A stretch of 64,000 nucleotides of DNA from Saccharopolyspora thermophila (GCF_014646075.1 NZ_BMMT01000001.1:62001-126000), one strand, 5' to 3'. Shown: positions 54,006 to 63,155, counted from the stretch's first letter. The notes: a model not told the origin generated them from the sequence alone. Numbers and translations: made by a program.

Positions 54006-54824
54006 TCAGGCCGGGACGTCCTGCTTGCGGCCCTCGCAGCCGATCAGCTTCTCCAGCTGCGGCCGCTTGGGGCTGCGACCATCCCCGCTGGACACCCCGC
54101 GCAACCGGCGGCTGATCCACGGCGCGAGGTGCTCGCGCACCCACCGCAGGTCCTGCGCGCGCTGCTGCCGCCACGGCACGCGCGGAACCGCGGGCCACGG
54201 CTCGCGCCAGTCCTCCTCGACCGGGACACCCAGCGCCTCGCAGGCCCGCAACGCCACCCGGCGATGCCCCTCGGCGGACAGGTGCAGCCGGTCCTCGCTC
54301 CAGGCTCGCGGGTCCCGCAGCACGTGCATTGACCACAGGTCCAGCACGTAACACCCGTGCTTGTCGGCGATCGCCCGCAGGTGCGAGTTGTAGGTGCCGA
54401 CCTTGCCGCGGACGTGCCGCAGGACCGGCGTGCCGCGGGTGTCGAACCCGGTGCCGATCAGCACGTCCGCGCCGCTGGCGCGCAGTTCCGCGACCGCGGC
54501 GTCGAAGGTCTCCGCCACGACGTCCGGGTCGCTGCCGGGGCGGATGATGTCGTTGCCACCGGCGGTGAACGAGACCAGCGCGGGGCGCAGCAGCAGCGCC
54601 TTCGGCACCTGGTCGGCGACGATCTGGCGGATCAGCTTGCCGCGGACCGCGAGGTTGGCATACCGCAGGTCCGGGTTGGCGGCGGCGAGGTGTTCGGCCA
54701 GCCGGTCCGCCCAGCCCCGGAAACCGCCGCCGGGAGCGGCGTCGGCCAACCCCTCGGTGAAGCTGTCTCCCAGCGCGACGAAGCTGTCCCAGCGCGGTAA
54801 GCCGGCGGACGGCTGCGATCCCAT
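54006..54824 (-). CDS. SGNH/GDSL hydrolase family protein
   Basis: The ATG at 54824, with GGAAGGA, gives 272 residues. The SGNH blocks are complete: nucleophile Ser in FVALGDSFTEGL, oxyanion Gly in LAVRGKLI, Asn in TAGGNDII and the Asp-His pair in DRLHLSAEGHRR. No signal peptide is present, so it is probably cytosolic. The C-terminal 60 residues are basic and Trp-rich (WREPWPAVPRVPWRQQRAQDL) as in actinobacterial members. Esterase or lipase activity is expected; substrate unknown. The frame stays open far upstream on this strand, but that part mirrors a proline-rich gene and is not coding. Confidence 0.87.
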   Translation of the reverse strand: MGSQPSAGLPRWDSFVALGDSFTEGLADAAPGGGFRGWADRLAEHLAAANPDLRYANLAVRGKLIRQIVADQVPKALLLRPALVSFTAGGNDIIRPGSDPDVVAETFDAAVAELRASGADVLIGTGFDTRGTPVLRHVRGKVGTYNSHLRAIADKHGCYVLDLWSMHVLRDPRAWSEDRLHLSAEGHRRVALRACEALGVPVEEDWREPWPAVPRVPWRQQRAQDLRWVREHLAPWISRRLRGVSSGDGRSPKRPQLEKLIGCEGRKQDVPA

Positions 54825-55074
54825 TGACGTGTTCCTTCCCGATGTCGTCCCCGCACCGGTGCGGTGCTCGGAAACCACATTGGCGCTCGAAAGGCGACCT
54901 ACGCCACCGTCGGTCCCGAGCCGAGTGAGCAACGGCACTGAATCGTCTCGCATTGGTGTCCGATTCGACCGTTGTCCTGGTCCGGAGGATGAATTCCGTT
55001 GCCGTCGACTGTTTTTCCGTGATGCCGGACGGAACCGGGTGGCTATTGCCGGAAACACCGGTACGGGTGAAGCG

Positions 55075-55112
55075 CAACTGCTACTGTCCTTCGGCGGTAA
55101 CAGAAGCAGTTG
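55075..55112. promoter_or_regulatory. Inverted repeat in the 54825-55315 intergenic region
   Basis: CAACTGCTACTGT and ACAGAAGCAGTTG form a 13-bp inverted repeat with one mismatch around 12 nt. The 491-bp gap is otherwise less GC-rich and empty; a GTG at about 55122 after GAGGGGG could open a 28-codon frame but resembles nothing known. Confidence 0.4.
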
Positions 55113-55315
55113 AGGGGGCCCGTGATGTCGCGATCGATGCAGGTGACAGCTCGATGTGCGCCCGAGAGGACGCAGCGCCAGTTCGTTCGCGCCATCGCGG
55201 TCGGTTGAGTGGGGAACGTCGAGATGCTGTACAGCGTCGGTTCCAGTGTGCCCGCCGACCGGTTCCGCCCGGCCCCGGCGGGACGCCCCGACCGCCCTGA
55301 ATACCTGGGGGAATC

Positions 55316-57253
55316 GTGACGTCACCGCAGAATCCGGCGTCTTCGCCGGGGCCCGCGGGCTTCGACGCGCCGCAGCGCCCGGCCGGTGGCCGCCGCCGCG
55401 CGGACGCGCCGATGCGCGGCTCGCTCGGCGGTGAGGTGCCGCCTGGGGCTCCGCCCGCGCCGGGCGGCCCCCGGCCCGCGCCCCGTCCGCCGCGCTTCGA
55501 CCTGCGCAACGAATTCGCCGCGCTCGCGGCCGAACCGCACCCGTTCGCCCTGTGGCAGCGGATTGAGCAGCTCGCCGACCGGTACGAGCACGAGCAGCGC
55601 CGCCAGGCGCCGGCGCCCCGGCCCGTGCCCGACCGCCCCGAGGCGCCCCCGCAGCCGACCGGCGGAGTGTCCGCGCTGTCCGGCGACCTCGGCGGTCTGG
55701 CGGAGCCGCCGGACCCGCGCCCGTCGCGCCGCGAGCCGGAGCTGTCCGGTTCGCTGGAGCCGGAACCGGCCGATTCCGCGCAGCGCCCCACCGGTTTCTC
55801 CGGTGGCCTGAGCGTTCCGCCGCCGCCCGCGCCACCGCTGCTCGACGGCCCGCCCGGAGCGCCGCTCGGCCCGCCGCCGATGCCGGAAGGCACGATGAGC
55901 GGCCCGATCCCGCAGGCCGGCCCACTGCCGCGCCACGACGGCCCGGGCAGCGGTCCGCTTCCGCCGCACGATCCGGGACCCGACGTTTCGCGACGCGCCG
56001 ATCCTCCGCCGCCGCGGGGCGACCTGGCGCACGATCCGCTGCGTGCGGAGGGGCCGGCGCACGACGTGCCGCGCCCCGACAGGCCGCTGCCGCACGAGGG
56101 CCGCGCACCCGACGCCGGGCGTCCCGACGGTCCGCTGCTTCCTCAGGTGGGGCCGCCGCCGCGGGTGGATGGGCCTCCGCCTCAGGGGGGTCCGCAGGAA
56201 GGGGACGGTCCCGCTGGTCCGCCGCGTCCTGACGGCTCGCCCCCGCCACGCCACGACGCGCCGCCGACTCACGATGGTCCGCAGCGCGCGGACGGTCCTG
56301 GGCACGACGCTCCGCCGCGCCCCGAAGGTCCGGTGAGTGGCCCGCCGCCGCAGGCGGGACCGTCCAGCGGTCCGCTTCCGCAGGTGGGTCCACCGCCGGC
56401 GCGGCCGCACGACGCCCACGATGCGATGCCCCCCGGGCGTCCCGATGGTCCGCTGCCGCCCGGCCCGTTCGGGGCTGGGCGCGCGCCGGACGGACCGGAT
56501 GGTCCGCCGCGGCACGCTGGTCCGCCGGACGGTCCGCCACCGGTCCCCGGTGCCCCGGTGCCGCCTGGTCCGCCTCCGGTGGGGCGTCCGCAGGACGGTC
56601 CGCCGAGCAGGCCCATCCCGCAGGGCCCGCCGAGCGGCCCGATCCCGGCCGGACGTCCGCCGGACGGCCCGGACGGCCCACCGCGGCATGCCGGGCCGCC
56701 GGTCGACGGTCCGCCGCCGATGCCGGAACCGCCGCGCGCTCCCGCGCCGCAGGGCCCGCCGTCACCTCCGGTCGGCACCCCCGCGCCGCCGCGCCCACCG
56801 GTCGCACCCGGGCCGCCACCCGCTCCCGAAGGTGCTGTGCCGCCGGGTGGCCGTTCCGCAGGTCCGCCGCCGCGGCCCGAGGCACCCCAGCCGGAGCAGC
56901 CGCAGCAACCAGCGGAAACGGCACGGCCGAAGCCCGCGCGGGCACCGCGCTTCCAGCGGCGCGCCGACGGCGGGTTCGGGCCGATGGGCTCCGCCGGTGC
57001 GTGGAACAGCTCGTCCCGCCAGTCCCGGTACGACCGGCACGCGTCCTGGTCCGCCGAGGACTTCAAGGAGGAGCGACGGGACGACGACGACCTGCACGCC
57101 GGAGCCGGGTACCGGGCCGGGGAGACCGCGGGTGGAGCCGTACCGCAGTTCCTCGTCGAAGCCGACGACCTGTTCGACGACGACGACGGCTCCAGCCGGT
57201 TGGTGGCGCCCCCGGTGCTGGGCGAGTCGCCCTCGAGCTACCGGGACTTCTGA
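55316..57253 (+). CDS. Large proline/glycine-rich protein, probably type VII secretion-associated
   Basis: The 645-residue protein is dominated (about residues 95-520) by irregular repeats such as DGPPP, GPLPPHD and PDGPPRHAGPP. A short folded-looking N-terminal part (RFDLRNEFAALAAEPHPFALWQRIEQLADRYEHEQRR) and an acidic C-terminus (EADDLFDDDDGSSRLVAPPVLGESPSSYRDF) frame the repeats. No PPE or WXG100 domain and no signal peptide are visible. The GTG at 55316 has GGGGGA close by. The EspG-like gene follows, which suggests an ESX-related role, but this is inference from position. Confidence 0.75.
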   Translation: MTSPQNPASSPGPAGFDAPQRPAGGRRRADAPMRGSLGGEVPPGAPPAPGGPRPAPRPPRFDLRNEFAALAAEPHPFALWQRIEQLADRYEHEQRRQAPAPRPVPDRPEAPPQPTGGVSALSGDLGGLAEPPDPRPSRREPELSGSLEPEPADSAQRPTGFSGGLSVPPPPAPPLLDGPPGAPLGPPPMPEGTMSGPIPQAGPLPRHDGPGSGPLPPHDPGPDVSRRADPPPPRGDLAHDPLRAEGPAHDVPRPDRPLPHEGRAPDAGRPDGPLLPQVGPPPRVDGPPPQGGPQEGDGPAGPPRPDGSPPPRHDAPPTHDGPQRADGPGHDAPPRPEGPVSGPPPQAGPSSGPLPQVGPPPARPHDAHDAMPPGRPDGPLPPGPFGAGRAPDGPDGPPRHAGPPDGPPPVPGAPVPPGPPPVGRPQDGPPSRPIPQGPPSGPIPAGRPPDGPDGPPRHAGPPVDGPPPMPEPPRAPAPQGPPSPPVGTPAPPRPPVAPGPPPAPEGAVPPGGRSAGPPPRPEAPQPEQPQQPAETARPKPARAPRFQRRADGGFGPMGSAGAWNSSSRQSRYDRHASWSAEDFKEERRDDDDLHAGAGYRAGETAGGAVPQFLVEADDLFDDDDGSSRLVAPPVLGESPSSYRDF

Positions 57254-57292
57254 GCGTGCCGCCCGGAGCGGTTCGCCCGGCGGAACCCGAAC

Positions 57293-57326
57293 GCGGGATC
57301 TCCGACCCCGGTGTCGGGGATCCCGC
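57293..57326 (+). terminator. Hairpin after the proline-rich gene
   Basis: GCGGGATC and GATCCCGC (8 bp) enclose an inner stem CCGAC/GTCGG. It lies 40 nt past the stop and may limit read-through into the EspG-like gene. Confidence 0.5.
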
Positions 57327-57422
57327 ACGGGACGCACCCGAAGACCCGGCGCGCGGCCGCGCATCGAACAGACCACGAACGAGCCGGTGCCCCGCGCCGC
57401 TGCGAGCTGAAGAGAGCCAGAG

Positions 57423-58157
57423 ATGGTCGAGACGATCACCCTGTCGATCCCCGCGGTCGACGTGCTCGGTGAGCAGCTGAACCTCACCGTGCGGCAGTAC
57501 CCGTTCGAGTTCCCGCGGGTCGGGGAGTCGCCGGAGGACCGCAACCGCCTGGCCCACCAGGTCTGGCAGGAGCTGGAGTCCAGCGGGTTGGCCCGGTCCG
57601 GCCGCCCCGAGCCGGAGGTGGAGGACGCGCTCTACCTGCTGTGCAGCTCCGAGGTGTCGATCGCGGCCGCCGGCCTGCTGGACGTGCGGTCCGGTCACCG
57701 GCTGGCCGCGCGGGTGGTGGCCACCGGCGAGGTCGGGGTCGTCGGCGTGCTCGACGGCCGCGGCCTGCGGTTGAGCTTCCTCGCCCCGGACGCCCTGCCG
57801 AGGGCGGCGGCGGACGTGCTGCCGGACGCGCCGCCCGGCGGCGGCAACCCGGTCCGCGCGGTGGCCGACCGCACCAAGGGCCACCCGTCGGACGCGGACA
57901 TCGACGGGTTGGCGGAGTTGCGCGCGATCACCTCGCGGCAGAAGTTCCGCCTCGGCCACTTCGTGGTCAGCAGCATCCGCCGGGGCGGTCCGCGGGTCCG
58001 GGTGCCGAACCTGGTGTGGTTCGACAACGACCGTGGCCGCTACGCCCTGCAGGGTGAGCGAACCGACGGCCAGGACGTGGTGACCTGCCACCCGGCGGAC
58101 AAGCCCCGCATCGCGGCCCAGCTCGCCGCCCTCCTGGACCGAGCCCGGCGCGGCTGA
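57423..58157 (+). CDS. EspG-like ESX secretion-associated chaperone
   Basis: EspG proteins are cytosolic chaperones for PE/PPE-type substrates of type VII secretion. The 244-residue product has family-like segments: a beta start (ITLSIPAVDVLGEQL), LCSSEVSIAAAGLLDVRSGHRLAARVVATGEVGVVGVLDGRGLRLSFL, and FRLGHFVVSSIRRGGPRVRVPNLVWFDNDRGRYAL near the C-terminus. The match is to the divergent pseudonocardial branch, so identity of the client is open. The ATG at 57423 lacks a strong ribosome site. The preceding proline-rich gene may encode its partner. Confidence 0.72.
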   Translation: MVETITLSIPAVDVLGEQLNLTVRQYPFEFPRVGESPEDRNRLAHQVWQELESSGLARSGRPEPEVEDALYLLCSSEVSIAAAGLLDVRSGHRLAARVVATGEVGVVGVLDGRGLRLSFLAPDALPRAAADVLPDAPPGGGNPVRAVADRTKGHPSDADIDGLAELRAITSRQKFRLGHFVVSSIRRGGPRVRVPNLVWFDNDRGRYALQGERTDGQDVVTCHPADKPRIAAQLAALLDRARRG

Positions 58158-58260
58158 CGGCGCCCCGCACCGTAGGACCCGCCCCGACGCGTTCGCTGAT
58201 GAGGAGGTCCGCGCCACGGGTGGGTGCGCCGACACCGCGGATTGCGGCAGGCTTGGTCCC

Positions 58261-58935
58261 GTGACGCAGGACCGGCACACGGAGATCGTCGCGAACCACC
58301 AGGACGACCGCGACTCGTTCATGCGCCTGCTCGGCGGGCGCGGCAGCGTCGTCGACGCGAGCCTGCCACCGGTCGCCTTCGGTCTCGGTTGGTACTTCGG
58401 GGGCGAGTCGCTCGACGTCGGCTGCGGGGCGGCCGTGGTGGTCAGCGCGCTGGTCGCGGGCTGGCGGCTGTACCGGGGTGCGCGCCCGCTTGCCGTCCTG
58501 ATCAGCCTGCTCACCGTGGTGGTCGGCGCGCTCATCGCCTTCTACACCGGGGACGCGACGGACTTCTTCCTGCCCCGGCTGGCGAGCAACGCGCTCAGCG
58601 CGCTGGCCTGGATGACCAGCATCGCGATCCGCTGGCCGCTGCTCGGCGTGGTGGTCGGCACCGCGCTCGGCCAGGCCAAGCGGTGGCGCCGCGACCCCGA
58701 CCTGCTGCGCGCCTACAGCCGCGGCAGCTGGGTGTGGGTGGGGCAGTACGTGACGCGGCTGGCGGTGTTCATCCCGCTGTGGCTGCTGGACGCCACCGGT
58801 CCGCTGGCGATCGCCCAGGTCGTGCTGACCTGGCCGCTGGTGGCCGCGTGCGTGGGGGCGAGCTGGTGGGTGGTGCGCCGATCGCTGCCCGCGGGGCACC
58901 CGGGCCTGCGGCATCCCCGCACCGGCCCGGCGTGA
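58261..58935 (+). CDS. DUF3159 membrane protein
   Basis: The 224-residue protein has about five membrane helices with the DUF3159 pattern: LLGGRGSVVDASLPPVAFGLGWYFG, GWRLYRGARPLAVLISLLTVVVGALIAFYTG and GQAKRWRRDPDLLRAYSRGSWVWVGQYVTRL. The GTG at 58261 lies 7 nt after CAGGCT, a possible leaderless arrangement. The family is widespread in actinobacteria and its function is not established. dapA follows 31 nt later on the same strand. Confidence 0.85.
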   Translation: MTQDRHTEIVANHQDDRDSFMRLLGGRGSVVDASLPPVAFGLGWYFGGESLDVGCGAAVVVSALVAGWRLYRGARPLAVLISLLTVVVGALIAFYTGDATDFFLPRLASNALSALAWMTSIAIRWPLLGVVVGTALGQAKRWRRDPDLLRAYSRGSWVWVGQYVTRLAVFIPLWLLDATGPLAIAQVVLTWPLVAACVGASWWVVRRSLPAGHPGLRHPRTGPA

Positions 58936-58966
58936 CACCGGTGGACGCGGCGCGCACAATCTGCTC

Positions 58967-59815
58967 ATGTCCCTCGGCGCCGTGATCACCGCGATCGTCA
59001 CCCCGTTCGACGAGCAGCTGCGCGTCGACGAATCCGCCTTCGTGTCGCTGTTCCACCACCTGCTCGACCACGGGTCGGACGGCATCGTGGTGTGCGGCAC
59101 CACGGGCGAGGCCCCGACTCTCACCGACGAGGAGCACCTGCGGCTCATCGAGCTGGCCTGCGCGGAGCGCCCGGCGGGGGCGACGGTCATCGCCTCGACG
59201 GGGTCGAACGACACCGCGCACGCCTGCGAAATGACCGAGCGCGCCACCGAACTCGGCGCCGACGCGGTGCTCTCGGTGACCCCCTACTACAACCGCCCGA
59301 ACCGCACGGGGCTGGTGCGGCACTTCACCGAGATCGCCCGCGCCACCGACAAGCCGGTGATCCTCTACAACGTCCCGTCCCGGATCGGCCTGGACCTGCC
59401 GCACGACCTGCTCGCCGAACTCGCCCAGGTCGAGCACATCGACTACGTCAAGCAGGCGGACAACGCGGCGCTCGCGCGGATCGACGGCCTCGGGCTGTAT
59501 GCGGGCAACGACGACGGCTTCGCGCAGGCCCTGGACCTCGGCGGTTGCGGCGGCATCCTGGTGGCCAGCCACCTGGTCGGGCCGCAGATGCGGCGGATGG
59601 TCGAGGAGCCGGAGCACCGCGCGGAGATCGACGCCTCGCTGAAGCCGCTGTACGCGGCGCTGTCGGTGACGACGAACCCGATCCCGGTCAAGGCGGCGCT
59701 GAACCTGGTGGGCCACCGGGTCGGCGGTGTCCGCCTGCCGCTGGTCGAGGCGGACGAGGCGGAGCAGGACGTGATCCGCAACGCGCTGCGCGAGGTGGGT
59801 CTCCTCGACGGCTGA
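58967..59815 (+). CDS. dapA: 4-hydroxy-tetrahydrodipicolinate synthase (DapA family)
   Basis: DapA condenses pyruvate with aspartate semialdehyde towards lysine and diaminopimelate. The 282-residue TIM-barrel has the Schiff-base Lys162 (DYVKQA), Tyr134 and Arg139 in LYNVPSR, and Thr45-Thr46 in CGTTGEAP, each one position later than in E. coli. TTNPIPVKAAL near the end is also typical. Arg139 favours DapA over the related N-acetylneuraminate lyase. dapB is not nearby, so this could be a second copy. The ATG at 58967 lies 6 nt after CACAAT with no ribosome site. Confidence 0.88.
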   Translation: MSLGAVITAIVTPFDEQLRVDESAFVSLFHHLLDHGSDGIVVCGTTGEAPTLTDEEHLRLIELACAERPAGATVIASTGSNDTAHACEMTERATELGADAVLSVTPYYNRPNRTGLVRHFTEIARATDKPVILYNVPSRIGLDLPHDLLAELAQVEHIDYVKQADNAALARIDGLGLYAGNDDGFAQALDLGGCGGILVASHLVGPQMRRMVEEPEHRAEIDASLKPLYAALSVTTNPIPVKAALNLVGHRVGGVRLPLVEADEAEQDVIRNALREVGLLDG

Positions 59816-59850
59816 TGCCCGGACGTCGCGCCGCGTGCCGCGCGGGATCG

Positions 59851-60819
59851 TCAGGTGGTGGCGACGAGGCGTTCGTGGAGTCCGGCCGGGTCGCTGGTGA
59901 GGTCCAGCGCCGCGAGCCACGCCGCCCCGGCCGCGCCCGACCCGGCGGTGTGCGGCGCGCCGAGGCCGCGTTCGACGAGTTCGGCGCGTACCGCGTCGCC
60001 CACCGGGTTGCCCGGGGCGAGCAGGCTCCCGGCGAGCACGATCGGGCTCGCGTCACCCGGCGGGCGGGTCCGCGCCGTGGTGTCGGCCAGCGCCTCGGCG
60101 GCGCGGCGGACGATGTCCACGGCGGTGTCATCGGACGAGGTCGTGACCAGCGGTGCGAGTTCGGCAAGCCGGATCGGCGGTGCCGCGTGCACCGCGCTGA
60201 TCAGCTGTTTGCGCACGTCAGCGGGGGAGTCCGCCACCGCGTCCGGCAGCAGCCGGGCGCGGACCGCGCCGGTCAGGCCGCGCAGCGGCTCCCCGCGGTC
60301 GCAGGCAGCCAGCGCGGCCCGGACCGCTTCGCGGCCCAGCCAGAACGCCGAGCCCTCGTCACCGAGCAGCCAGCCGTGGCCGCCGGCGGTCGTGGTGAGC
60401 CGGTGCCGTTCGATGCGGGCCGCGATCGCGCCGGTGCCCGCGATCAGCACCGTCCCGCAGGGCTGCGAGGTCCCGGCGGCGAAGGCCACCTCGCAGTCGC
60501 TCGTGGTGCGGACCGGGCAGGTCAGGCCCAGCTCGGCCCAGCCGCGGTGGAACTGCTCCGCGAACCGCGGATCGGCCATCTTGCTGACCCCGGCCATGCC
60601 GACCACGCAGCCGCGCACCGCGGCCGGGTCGACCTGCGCCAGCGCGCTGCGGGTAGCGGCGGTGATCTGCCGCACGGCCTGGTCGGCCGGGTGCGAGTTC
60701 GGGTTGCCGCCGGCGGCTTCGCCGGTGCCGCGGGTCCGCCCGGAGAGGTCGCAGACGAGCGCCCGGCTGCTGGTGCCGCCGATGTCCAACCCGAGGACGA
60801 GCGCTTCGTCGCAGTGCAT
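59851..60819 (-). CDS. BadF/BadG-type N-acetylglucosamine kinase
   Basis: The 322-residue protein is an ASKHA-fold kinase: phosphate 1 loop LVLGLDIGGTSSRALVCD, a GVSKMADPRF segment, phosphate 2 GTVLIAGTGAIAARI, GGHGWLLGDEGSAFWLG (the GlcNAc-kinase signature) and the adenosine loop IVLAGSLL. It should phosphorylate GlcNAc or a related amino sugar at O6. An aminosugar SIS protein and a DasR-like regulator are 1.3-2.7 kb away, which supports the substrate. The ATG has AAAGGG upstream. It is convergent with dapA. Confidence 0.82.
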   Translation of the reverse strand: MHCDEALVLGLDIGGTSSRALVCDLSGRTRGTGEAAGGNPNSHPADQAVRQITAATRSALAQVDPAAVRGCVVGMAGVSKMADPRFAEQFHRGWAELGLTCPVRTTSDCEVAFAAGTSQPCGTVLIAGTGAIAARIERHRLTTTAGGHGWLLGDEGSAFWLGREAVRAALAACDRGEPLRGLTGAVRARLLPDAVADSPADVRKQLISAVHAAPPIRLAELAPLVTTSSDDTAVDIVRRAAEALADTTARTRPPGDASPIVLAGSLLAPGNPVGDAVRAELVERGLGAPHTAGSGAAGAAWLAALDLTSDPAGLHERLVATT

Positions 60820-60988
60820 GGACCCTTTCTACTCGCCCCGCGGCCGGGTTGCGCCACCCTCTGGCTTCCGCCGCGGTGAGCGGCTATATACATCGAGGCG
60901 TCGTTCGACCAGTCGGGGAGTTGATGATGGGCGACCTCGTGCCGCACCCATGTCCGTCCGAAGTAGACAACGGGGCGGAGGCGGATCG

Positions 60989-61855
60989 ATGACCGTCGAC
61001 AGCCACCACCACCTCTGGGACCTCGACGTACGCGACCTGCCGTGGATCGTCGGCGCCGAGATGGACCCGCTGCGCCGGGACTTCCGGCCCGCCGACCTGC
61101 AGGCCGCGCTCAAGGGTTCCACTGTGGACGCGACCGTGCTGGTGCAGACGGTCTCCGACCCGGACGAGACGCCCGAGATGCTGGTGCTGGCCGACAGCGT
61201 CGACCGCATCGCCGCGGTGGTCGGCTGGGTCGACCTGACCGCTCGCGACGTCCGCGAGCAGATCGGCCGCCTGCAGACCCACCCGTCCGGGCGGTGGTTG
61301 AAGGGCATCCGCCACCAGGTCGAGACCGAACCCGACCCGGAGTGGCTCATCCGGCCGGACGTGCTCAACGGGCTGGCCGCGGTCGAGGACGCCGGGCTGG
61401 TCTACGAGCTGCTGGTGCGCCCGCACCAGCTGCCCGCGGCGATCAAGGCGGTCGGGCAGTTCCCGCAGCTGACCTTCGTCCTGGACCACTGCGGCAAGCC
61501 GCCGGTGGCCAGCGGGGAGCTGGAGCCGTGGGCCGGCCTGATCCGCGCGCTGGCCGCGTTCCCGAATGTCTTCTGCAAGTTCTCCGGGCTGGTGACCGAG
61601 GATGCCTGGGCGCGGCAACCTGATCCGGTACGGTTGCGGCCTTATGCGGACGTGGTGCTGGAGGCGTTCGGGCCGGGGCGGCTGATGTTCGGTTCGGACT
61701 GGCCGGTGTGCCTGTTGGCCGCCGAGTACGGGCAGGTCATGGACGTGGCCCGGGAGCTGGCCGCGGGGCTGGATGATCGGCAGCGCGCGGCGCTGTTCGA
61801 CACCACCGCACGCCAGGTTTACGACATAGAGGGATTTCGTCCGCTGCTGGGCTGA
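60989..61855 (+). CDS. Amidohydrolase-2 family lactonase-like enzyme
   Basis: The 288-residue TIM-barrel hydrolase has the metal-binding start DSHHHLWD, then LVQTVSDPDETPEML, GIRHQVETEPD, LDHCGKPPV and the Asp in FGSDWPVC. Relatives include L-fucono- and L-rhamnono-lactonases and pyrone lactonases, so hydrolysis of a sugar lactone is the best guess. The ATG at 60989 follows GGAGG. A TATATA sequence at about 60883-60888 is a good -10. The neighbouring kinase gene is divergent. Confidence 0.82.
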   Translation: MTVDSHHHLWDLDVRDLPWIVGAEMDPLRRDFRPADLQAALKGSTVDATVLVQTVSDPDETPEMLVLADSVDRIAAVVGWVDLTARDVREQIGRLQTHPSGRWLKGIRHQVETEPDPEWLIRPDVLNGLAAVEDAGLVYELLVRPHQLPAAIKAVGQFPQLTFVLDHCGKPPVASGELEPWAGLIRALAAFPNVFCKFSGLVTEDAWARQPDPVRLRPYADVVLEAFGPGRLMFGSDWPVCLLAAEYGQVMDVARELAAGLDDRQRAALFDTTARQVYDIEGFRPLLG

Positions 61856-61902
61856 TCGCCCCGACGTTTGCGCCCTGCTCCGTTCGGCGTAACCTGGCGT
61901 TG

Positions 61903-61934
61903 CCCGCCTCGCCCCGCCCCCTCGGTGAGGCGGG
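61903..61934 (+). terminator. Terminator after the amidohydrolase gene
   Basis: A perfect 8-bp stem (CCCGCCTC/GAGGCGGG) with a 16-nt loop is followed by CTCTTA, 47 nt past the stop. Confidence 0.6.
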
Positions 61935-62073
61935 CTCTTACGTCGGGCCCTGCCTGGAAGTGCCCGTCGCGGCGGGTGACGCGCCGGTTTTCCACGAGCC
62001 CCGTCGAGATCGGTAGCAGGTGCCGGCGTCACTCGATCAGGTCGGGAGCGGCGAAGCCGCCCCGTCGTCACCA

Positions 62074-63120
62074 TCAGCGGGTCCGGGTGACCTTCTTCAG
62101 GCCGCGGGGGTGGTCCGGGTCCTCGCCGCGGGCCAGCGCCAGGCCGAGCGCGAGCTGCTGGACCGGCAGGACCTCCAGCACCGGCGCCAGTTCCTCGGCG
62201 CACTCCGGGACCGGGATGCGGTGGGCCGCGGGGACGTCTCCGGCGCCCGAGCCGATCGCGCAGATGTCCGCGCCGCGCTGGTCGACCGCCCGGAGCACGT
62301 CGCGCATCGCGTCGCCGCCGCGCCCCGTGCTGCACAGCGCGAGCACCGCGGTGTCGGCGTCGATCGCCGCGACCGGACCGTGCAGGAGGTCCGCGCCGCT
62401 GTAGGCGCGCGCCGACAGGTAGCTGGTCTCGGCCAGCTTGAGGGCCGCTTCGCAGGCGCTGGCCAGCGAGTAACCGCGGGCTGTGGTGACCATCCGCTCC
62501 GCGAACCGGTAGCGGTGCACCGCGTCGTCCACCGCCTGCCGCCCGCTGTCCAGTGCGGTGGCCGCGAGGTCGGGGATCGGTGCGGCCCGCTCACCGGTGC
62601 CGCCGCGGACCGCGTCGACCAGCAGGTACAGGGCGAGCAGGGTGGCGCTGTAGGTCTTGGTCGCCGCCACCGCCTGTTCCTGGCCCGCGCGGATGTCCAC
62701 GGACAGTTCGGCGGCCGAGTTCAGCGGGGAGTCCACGGTGTTGGTCACCGCGACGGTCAGCGCCCCGCGTTGCCGACCGGACTCGGTGACCTCCAGCAGG
62801 TCCGGCGATCCGCCGCTCTGGCTGACCGACACCAGCAGCACGTCGGTCAGGTCCGGTCGGGCGCCGTACAGCGTGGTGGTCGACGGGGAGGCCAGGCCGG
62901 CGGGCAGGTGCAGCAGCACTTCGATGAGGTACTTGGCGTAGAGCGCGGCGTGGTCGCTGGAGCCGCGCGCGGCCAGCAGCGCGAAGCGCGGTCGGCGCTC
63001 CGCGATGCGCGCGGCGACCTCGGCGATCGCACCGCGCGTGGCCAGCAGATCGGCGAAGATCGCGGGCTGCTGGCCGATCTCGTCGGTCATGTGGCGGCCG
63101 GGGGTGGCGGCCTCGCTCAT
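62074..63120 (-). CDS. SIS-domain aminosugar isomerase/deaminase (GlmS/NagB-II-like)
   Basis: The 348-residue protein has two SIS domains like the isomerase half of GlmS, without the glutaminase domain: LAARGSSDHAALYAKYLIE, VSVSQSGGSPDLLEVTESGR, AGQEQAVAATKTYSATLLALYLL and a second domain with LAETSYLSARAYSGADLLHGPVAAI. Such stand-alone forms act as GlcN-6-P deaminases or related enzymes. The ATG at 63120 is favoured by AAGGG spacing; an ATG at 63129 adds three residues. Two DasR-type sites lie between it and the divergent DasR-like gene, so induction by amino sugars is likely. Confidence 0.85.
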   Translation of the reverse strand: MSEAATPGRHMTDEIGQQPAIFADLLATRGAIAEVAARIAERRPRFALLAARGSSDHAALYAKYLIEVLLHLPAGLASPSTTTLYGARPDLTDVLLVSVSQSGGSPDLLEVTESGRQRGALTVAVTNTVDSPLNSAAELSVDIRAGQEQAVAATKTYSATLLALYLLVDAVRGGTGERAAPIPDLAATALDSGRQAVDDAVHRYRFAERMVTTARGYSLASACEAALKLAETSYLSARAYSGADLLHGPVAAIDADTAVLALCSTGRGGDAMRDVLRAVDQRGADICAIGSGAGDVPAAHRIPVPECAEELAPVLEVLPVQQLALGLALARGEDPDHPRGLKKVTRTR

Positions 63121-63139
63121 CGGGTCCATCCCTTCGCAG

Positions 63140-63155
63140 TGAGGTCTAGACCAAT
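63140..63155. promoter_or_regulatory. DasR-responsive element (dre) 1
   Basis: TGAGGTCTAGACCAAT contains the perfect core GGTCTAGACC and agrees with 12 of 16 positions of the dre consensus ACTGGTCTAGACCACT. It lies 20 bp before the SIS gene start. Confidence 0.8.

Noticed and set aside
54825..56945. Minus-strand open frame continuing upstream of the SGNH hydrolase
   Set aside because: It is antisense to the proline-rich gene and consists of Ala/Arg/Pro-rich translation with no family resemblance. High GC alone explains the missing stops.
59855..60988. Plus-strand extension of the amidohydrolase frame
   Set aside because: It is antisense to the GlcNAc-kinase-like gene, and its Ser/Ala-rich sequence has no domain. 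The ATG at 60989 has a good ribosome site.
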